In this document: in pieces, positions 58,472 to 64,000 of the stretch | How the letters are laid out: each line of letters opens with the position of its first letter | Numbering within the stretch: position 1 is the stretch's first letter | From: Lateolabrax maculatus | Taxonomy: Eukaryota; Chordata; Actinopteri; Acropomatiformes; Lateolabracidae | Length of the DNA: 64,000 nucleotides | NCBI GenBank assembly: GCA_031216445.1 | Contig: CM062210.1 | Span: 18,745,501 to 18,809,500 of the forward strand | Direction of reading: 5' to 3' | Made by a program: the position numbers and the translations under genes | The notes under the pieces: generated by a model | The model's database searches: none | Told to the model about the DNA's origin: nothing | Seen by the model: only the letters and a program-made list of their open reading frames with translations

Positions 58472-60574
58472 ACTTGCGTTTGTAGAATGTGTGCCTGTAA
58501 CAGCTCCGAGCTACGAGCTCTGTGGTCCCCGTTCATGCAGTGCCAGCAGTGTGTTACACACACACAGCTCTGCCTGAAACAATTTTGGTTTGGTAATGAG
58601 ATTCATAAAGCAGACTATTCTCAGTGCGATTCATCAAGGAACATTTCCAGGCCATTGCAATTTTTTATTTATTTTCCCCCTTTTTGGCTGCGTCGTCCGG
58701 AAAACGTAATGCACTGCTGTTCAGTGTTGCTGCCACTTCTCCATTCATTATAGGTCTTTCAAAGTGAGATGCATGTTTGAGCGTCAGAAACAGAGCGTCT
58801 TACTGCATGACTCACACATGCATACACACAAATATGCACACACACCTCCACACACACAAACTAGGTCAGCAGAGGCCAGCATCAGTTGGTGTGAATCATA
58901 ACCTATAGAAATAGGCAGACAACAAATCAATATGTAGCATCGCTACTGCTAAAGACTGATGATATGCTGATATGATGCAAGCCAACATGTTAGCAAGTTA
59001 TCACCACCTCAGTCACCCTGGTCTGTGTGAGGAAACTTATTACTGTGTTCAAATCTACTATCATATATTCCGTTGACAATTTTATGGTGTCAGGAAAAAC
59101 CTCCTAAGTTTTTCTTCCTGTGATTATTTTAAGAACACTCAACACTTCTGAGTTGTTCTGAAGGGCCCTTTAGGGCTGTGGAGCTTACTCAGATCACAAA
59201 GGTGGTATTTAATAATTCAAGAAACTATTATCTGATAGGAAAATCCTCTTTTCACGTGCTCCCACAAAAGAGGTGAGAGGTAACTCTCGGCCACAGAGGA
59301 GCACCACAGTGGTTGGCAGGAATTCCCTGTCGGGCCCAGAGACGCTTTGGTAGACTTGCTGACGTGCCGCTTGAACTCGGGACGGTAACAGATGATTTTT
59401 CTAACCACAGATTAAGTGCAGCAGAGTTGCTAATGTTTTGACATTGAATGTATGAATGAATCACTTTCCTGGATGCTGCTTGAGCTGCGGAACGTGTTAG
59501 ATCAGGGTGAGAAATCAGCGTTAAAAACAAGAAGGAGCAAAAGAGATGCTCATATACAGTACATAAACTGTGGTTTAGTGGTTTAGAAATTTGACATTTT
59601 CTAAATTGCTTAGACAATGTGTTTTGGTTTGAAAGCCTCTGCAGTAAAGTTACTGAAGTGAAATAGAAATTGAAATTGAGAGAGAAAAGATGAAGCACAG
59701 AGAGGGAGATGAAGAAAGTGACATACTGTACAGACCCAAAAAGCAGTGGAAGCACAATCCTGGTTGAGGGCGTAAGGCATGCACTCTTACACACACACAC
59801 ACACACTAATCCAGCAGTATGTTGAGTAATGAGAAGCGAACAGAAGGGGATGAGAGGATGGAGAAAGAGAGAGCGGGAGGGATGTGTAAGAGTCTGACTG
59901 GATGGACAGAGGGAAGGATGGAGTTCTTTTTTATGCAGGATAGCAATTAGTACTGACTGACTGAGATTTAAGGAGAGGGAGAGGGGATGGAGGGAAGGAA
60001 CAGGCAGAAGAGAGTGAATTTACGATTCATTACGATGAACGATTTATTAAATAAAGTTATTTAAGGTAGGAACAGACAAGTTTTCCTCATATCCTTGGTG
60101 CTGAGTTTGTGTAACCAATAGTACATCACATGCCATAGTTTAATAGACTTGTTTTAACTTAAGTCAATACTTTGCGGTTTAAACTGGCAATAAAGAGAAG
60201 CAAAATTGACCTGGTCTGTCTCCTAGACAATAAAAAAAGAACAAAAAAAAAAGAAATGAGGGACAGACAAAGAATGGGAAGAAAGTGGTAGAAAGTAAGC
60301 ATGAAAGAAGAATAGATACAGTATGTATGATTGATTTTAGAGTATACTAAGAGCTCTAAAATTGGATAGGAGTATATTAAAGTAGGGAAAAACTGCCAGT
60401 GTACTTTTTTATTAGATAGGGAGAGAGGTGGAGGGTGACACAATAAAAAGGGAAAAAGAAAGGGATTCAGGTTAGAGAGATGAAGCAGAGGTTGGGCATT
60501 AGAAAAATAGAGGTGCAGAGTGAAAAAGATAGACCATTAAGCAAAGCAACAGAAAAGAGCAGCAGAGAGACACC

Positions 60575-60576
<2 letters not shown>

Positions 60577-60621
<45 letters not shown>
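60577..60621 (+). repeat. (AG)n microsatellite upstream of ERG1b
   Basis: About 22 uninterrupted AG units, inside a longer purine-rich stretch reaching toward the 1b leader. It could form triplex DNA or bind GA-binding factors; function is not shown. Confidence 0.95.
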
Positions 60622-60623
<2 letters not shown>

Positions 60624-60915
60624 TCAGGTGTATTGAAAGAGAGAACAAAAGGATATCCTGGATAAAGAGCGAGTCCAGTTAGTAGAGAGAGATCCTGCAA
60701 AACGAGGGAGGGAGAGAGATCCTGTGTGGATGGAGAGTGAGAGAGCTTCAACATAGAAGGAGAGGGAGAGGGAGAGAGGGAGCTGAGCAGAGGGAAGTCT
60801 CAACAGCAGCAGCAGCAGTTTGGGCGAGCGCTCAGTCAGACCGGCTACAGCTGTGGATCTGATACGAGCTCTGTCTCTCTACCAGCCCCAAGAGACACAG
60901 ACAGAGGGGCAGAAA

Positions 60916-60984
60916 ATGAAAGACGGACCTTCAGAAAGAGTGAGAGAAACAGAGGAAGAGAGAGCCAGACTGACACCACAGTAG
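60916..60984 (+). promoter_or_regulatory. Candidate upstream ORF in the ERG1b leader (22 codons)
   Basis: An ATG at 60916 with A at -3 opens a 22-codon frame ending at TAG (60982-60984), about 306 nt before the 1b ATG at 61291. It is very rich in Arg and Glu because of the purine-rich DNA. It matters only if the transcript begins upstream of 60916, which I cannot establish. Confidence 0.35.
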
Positions 60985-61021
60985 CAGGAGACTGAGGGGA
61001 GGCAGAAAGACGAACCACAGG

Positions 61022-61290
61022 AGCCAAAACTCTTTTGTCGCTCCTGGAGCGTTGGGGGGCGACCAGTCACAGCACGGTCAAGGAGGAGGGGGAGGAGGGC
61101 GAGGAAGAGGAGGTGGAGGAGGAAACAAAGAGGCCTCAGGGGCACGGTGACGGTGCCGACAGTGCCAACTGTGGGGCCGCCTTCACCCTTTCCGTCTCTG
61201 GGGGAGAGCGGGAGGGGGAGGACGGCCGACGGAGTGGCAGCACGGGGGAGCGCGGATGGCGGGCGGGCCCGGGGGGGCAGCTGGGGAGGG
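61022..61290 (+). promoter_or_regulatory. GC-rich, CpG-rich 5' leader or proximal promoter of ERG1b
   Basis: A sharply GC-rich island with many CpGs (visible at 61045-61075, 61140-61270) lies directly before the 1b start codon, in an otherwise AT-rich intron. I see no TATA box. The position fits an internal CpG-type promoter or 5' untranslated leader. The reading frame of the 1b exon stays open upstream to at least 61147 but has no ATG before 61291. An overlapping frame from about 61035 to 61571 is also open and gives Glu-rich low-complexity sequence without an ATG start; I treat it as a by-product of GC and purine bias. The exact transcription start cannot be read from sequence. Confidence 0.55.
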
Positions 61291-61348
61291 ATGGGGGATG
61301 CCCGGTGGGACGTGCCCGTGGGCCGGGGCTCCTGGGTGGACCAGATGA
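61256..61348 (+). promoter_or_regulatory. Candidate overlapping upstream ORF across the ERG1b start
   Basis: An ATG at 61256 (C at -3, G at +4) opens a 30-codon Gly/Pro-rich frame out of register with the channel. It runs over the first 1b ATG at 61291 and stops at TGA 61346-61348. The stop overlaps the in-frame channel ATG at 61345 as ATGA, a layout compatible with termination and reinitiation at 61345 or 61354. Translation is not shown. Confidence 0.4.
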
Positions 61349-61449
61349 GCGAGATGTCGCTGAGTGGGCGAGACAGCCTCCCCCAGGAGGGGGGGAGGAA
61401 TGCCAGGGTCCGAAGGGCTGTCCGCATCTCATCCATCGTGGCACAGGAG
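61291..61449 (+). CDS. kcnh2: ERG1b alternative first coding exon (PAS-less short isoform)
   Basis: The 3' end reads ARVRRAVRISSIVAQE and stops in phase 0 at GAG|GTGAGT (donor at 61450). Human ERG1b has GRVRRAVRISSLVAQE followed by the common VLSLGADVLPEY exon, so 14 of 16 residues agree and the splice phase is the same. Three in-frame ATGs are possible starts. 61291 gives 53 unique residues and has G at -3 and +4. 61345 gives 35 residues, close to the human 36, but has a poor context. 61354 gives 32, with G at -3. I list the longest. Upstream of RVRRAVR the sequence does not resemble the mammalian leader. In mammals ERG1b lacks PAS, deactivates quickly, carries an arginine-based ER-retention signal and co-assembles with 1a in heart; the fish role is inferred. 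The arginine cluster is retained here. Confidence 0.88.
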
Positions 61450-61468
61450 GTGAGTGGAAGAGCAGTGC

Positions 61469-61472
<4 letters not shown>

Positions 61473-61506
<34 letters not shown>
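61473..61506 (+). repeat. (GT)n microsatellite next to the ERG1b splice donor
   Basis: About 17 GT units begin 24 nt after the 1b exon ends. UG-rich intronic RNA is a known binding context for TDP-43 and CELF-type splicing factors, so length variation could affect use of the donor. That is inference. Confidence 0.95.
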
Positions 61507-61509
<3 letters not shown>

Positions 61510-62823
61510 GATGTGAATATGTGTGTATCTGGTTCAGGGGCAGATTACACAATCAGACAATGAAAGTGTGATGGAGGCCTCAGAGTGTGTCGAGTGGGAG
61601 AGGAGTGTGTGTCAGGGTAGCAATCAGTGAATTACATGTGCTGTGAATTACAGACGTGTGTATGAATTCACTGTCATCAGTAGTCTGAGCTCTGGTACAT
61701 TTGACCCTTGACCTCATCACTGTTGGTTGCTTGTATTGTAGATGTCTGAGGCTGTTTTTTTTATTGTGAGGGACATTGGATAAAAACATCAGCCCCAGTC
61801 CCCGTATTTGGTGTGTTAGGACCATTGTGAAACACTGCCCGTCACAGTTTCCTTGTTTTGTCTGACCAACACACAAAACCTAAACATATTCACTACCACA
61901 TACTACAAAAGAAAATCAGAAAATCCACACAATTTAGAAGAAAGAGGAGGAGGAGAAGGTGACTTTAACAATTAATCACCTATCCAAATATGCTGATTAT
62001 TTTTCTGTTTGTCTAACAGTTGGTTGATTAACTACTCTGTTCCGCTCTTATGAAGGGATTCTTCACTTGTTCAATTGCCTGTTTGTATACATTCATAATG
62101 GTAGAGGATGGACAAGCAGTTATCCAACTAATATAATTGATAATTGAATTATTGCTGCACATTATCTGAGGAAACCCTGAATGGTTAAAGTTTACATTAT
62201 TTTCAAATCCGAGAGGCACAAAAAACAGTTTGGCTACCTGTGTATTGATACAGAACAGAGAATTGCATTTTCAGTTCATCTGGACACTATAAACCAAGGT
62301 TTTGAGTGTCAGTTGGCCATCCTGCCAGTCATGTGATAAGAAAAGGTGTCCAGGTTGATACATCCCTTTAGTGTTCAATACTTACACTTCAGCATGAACT
62401 CTGTTTAATAACTGTATGCTACCAGCATCTCAAAAGTGAGAAAGTGACAACTTGGCACAGCTGAATGTAAATGCTAAGTGCTCATAAATCATAGGTAATG
62501 AAGTCCGGGAGTGTGTAGAGGAGATTAGGAAAACCTGTACATGGTCTAAAATACAACATAAAAATCAACCGATGGTGAATACACTGACTGATGTAGATAA
62601 ATTATTCCTCCCATGAAGACGACATCAGTAATCATAGGTTAAAGTAATAATTCATCCATTTACCTCAAAATATAAAAATATAATAGGTAAAGCAATAAAA
62701 AGCTGCTGAACAACTCAAGACCTGACCCAAAACCTACTTACTAATTTTAACAAGATGCACATTCAAAAACGGGAATTGTGTAATATTTCAGTGGTTACTG
62801 TAATGTGACCATCTCCTGTGTAG

Positions 62824-62846
62824 GTGTGTGTGTGTGTGTATATATA

Positions 62847-62927
<81 letters not shown>
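62824..62927. repeat. (GT)n(AT)n compound microsatellite
   Basis: About 104 nt of GT arrays separated by two TATATATA blocks; the longest microsatellite in the window. Confidence 0.97.
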
Positions 62928-63908
62928 TTACTCTGGTCCCTGGGCGGGCAGTGTTTCCATCTGTTTGGCCTCGTGTCCAAAGTCGTCTGTGTAGAGAGAC
63001 AACACATCTGCACCAAAGCATCTGGGAACATTGGGTCTAAGAGTGCACTGAACCCAACCCTCCTCCTCTACACTGCTCCTTTCCTCTCCTCTCTGCTCCT
63101 CTCCTCTCCTCCATCACCGCGGCAGCTGATGTAGACTCAGTCCAGGGCAACACTAATAGAGCAGTGTGAAGCGGGACACTCCAATTTTAGCAAGGCAATC
63201 AAGTAAACACAGCGTCTCACAGCTCCACACGTGTTCTCTTTTTAGTTTTGTCCGTGTATGAGAAGGAGCAAGAGAGATTTGAGATTAGACCTGGGCTATT
63301 GCTGACATTCTCCAAATGTTGCCATTTAAGCTCTACCGTTCAGCGGCTCTGTAAAGTCTGGAGATTTGCCGCTGCTGAGAGAGAAACACAGAGAAGAAAG
63401 AAGGGAGAAGAGAGGGAGAAAAAAGGGGTGAAATGAAAGAAGAGAAGAAGGGAAAAGCAGTATGTAAATGGTCCTAGTTTATCAATATTCCTCTTAATGT
63501 AAAATACTGCCAAATGCTGCAGTGCTGGACCACTCTCATTTATTACATCAAAAACACATATGCCAAATGTCACTTGATTAAAAGGGTTTTCATTCTGAAC
63601 ATTTTGGCTGAAGCTTGTTACACAGAACAGCTGAGAGAATAAATAAAAAAGAGTGATATAACATCATAAATACATCAACGATATGTATTATACAGTCTGT
63701 GTTTCTGTGCATGTGTACTTGTATGTTTGTGTGCTTGTGCTCGTGTGCGCATGTGTGTATTGACAGAGATTGTGCGTGCAGGAGCAGATAGTGTGCAATG
63801 GGACACTGGCAAGTTTTGGTTCATCAATACAAATGACTGTTTACATAAAGCACAAGTTAAGAATTGGTGGATTATACACTGTCCATGTTAGCTCGCACAC
63901 ATGCACCG

Positions 63909-63945
63909 TACACACACACACACACACACACGCACACACACACAC
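63909..63945. repeat. (CA)n microsatellite
   Basis: CA run with one CG interruption. Confidence 0.95.
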
Positions 63946-64000
63946 TAACAGTCGTGTTTCTATCACTTTACATTCATTACATTGACTTACATTCATTCCC

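Larger units (their letters stand above)
44669..59639. other. Intronic block, no gene
   Basis: AT-rich, with CA/GT arrays at 48106, 48561, 49448, 51842 and 58429. A pyrimidine-rich strip lies at 46660-46745. Unique-looking segments at 50940-51300, 54290-54500 and 56690-56970 (ATAATTCAAATGATAAATTA and similar words) could be conserved non-coding DNA. No exon or RNA gene is recognised. Confidence 0.6.
59640..60990 (+). repeat. Purine-skewed low-complexity tract 5' of ERG1b
   Basis: About 1.3 kb on the + strand is dominated by GA, GGA, GAAA and AGAG words, densest at 59660-59720, 59820-60010 and 60410-60990. It includes the (AG)n array and a short CAG run at 60801-60816. A CA run at 59789-59806 and an AT-rich stretch around 60040-60180 interrupt it. 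No coding potential is visible. Confidence 0.75.
28779..64000 (+). other. Very large kcnh2 intron after the exon 5 equivalent (partial; hosts ERG1b)
   Basis: It begins at the GTAGGA donor. The expected next exon (VLSLGADVLPEY) is not present, so this intron exceeds 35 kb. It contains the ERG1b promoter, leader and exon at about 60.5-61.45 kb, one LINE remnant (44160-44668), possible dispersed repeats and many microsatellites. No nested protein gene on either strand is convincing. Confidence 0.85.
61507..64000. other. Intronic block after ERG1b, no gene
   Basis: AT-rich DNA with a GT/TA array at 62824-62927, a CT-rich strip at 63060-63115, a purine-rich strip at 63370-63450 and a CA array at 63909-63945. 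The common KCNH2 exon expected after ERG1b was looked for and not found. Confidence 0.65.

Noticed and set aside
61136..61552. 138-codon minus-strand open frame opposite ERG1b
   Set aside because: Pro/Ser/His-rich and produced by GC-rich and CA-repeat DNA on the opposite strand; no recognisable domain.
61035..61571. 178-codon open frame overlapping the ERG1b exon in another register
   Set aside because: No ATG start, Glu/Gly-rich low-complexity composition, and it reads through the 1b donor into the GT repeat. The channel frame has homology; this one does not.
1..64000. CRISPR array, operon or prokaryotic system
   Set aside because: The window is spliced vertebrate DNA. Regular repeats are microsatellites, not spacer-separated direct repeats.
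62800..64000. The common KCNH2 exon after ERG1b (VLSLGADVLPEY)
   Set aside because: Searched by eye in all + frames after 61450; not present, so it must lie beyond the window.

Overview
The window is vertebrate nuclear DNA, most likely from a ray-finned (teleost) fish. It is almost all non-coding, rich in CA/GT microsatellites, carries remnants of L2-type LINEs, and its few coding segments are short and bounded by GT-AG splice sites. The coding segments belong to one gene on the + strand: a KCNH2/ERG1 (hERG, Kv11.1) voltage-gated potassium channel alpha subunit. Four exons of the long (1a) form lie at 25926-26081, 27062-27254, 28154-28476 and 28567-28778. They join in frame to 884 nt and encode the end of the PAS (eag) domain and the long linker before transmembrane helix S1, ending at the conserved VTEKVTQ. 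About 32.5 kb downstream, a fifth segment (61291-61449) matches the alternative first exon of the short ERG1b isoform. It ends in ARVRRAVRISSIVAQE and a phase-0 GTGAGT donor, so it can join the same downstream exon (beginning VLSLGADVLPEY in the family) as the 1a exons. The 1b exon is the main evidence for KCNH2 over KCNH6 or KCNH7. Teleosts often have two KCNH2 copies (a and b), and I cannot tell which this is.

Layout: 1-25925 is the intron before the third coding exon, because exons 1 and 2 are not in the window. 25926-28778 is the exon cluster, with introns of 980, 899 and only 90 nt. 28779 to the end is one very large intron that contains the 1b promoter, leader and exon near 60.5-61.45 kb. 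The membrane-spanning core, pore and cyclic-nucleotide-binding homology domain lie beyond the right edge.

How the parts work together: the 1a exons give subunits with a PAS domain, which slows deactivation. The internal 1b promoter gives subunits without PAS, which deactivate faster in the mammalian homologue and co-assemble with 1a to carry the cardiac IKr current. Notable points are the separately promoted 1b exon with its upstream ORFs, a (GT)n run just after its donor, an intron dividing what is a single exon 4 in human KCNH2, and a 90-nt intron that stays open in frame. I found no RNA gene, CRISPR array, intact mobile element or second protein gene. Repeat-family assignments come from recognition by eye, not from a library search.
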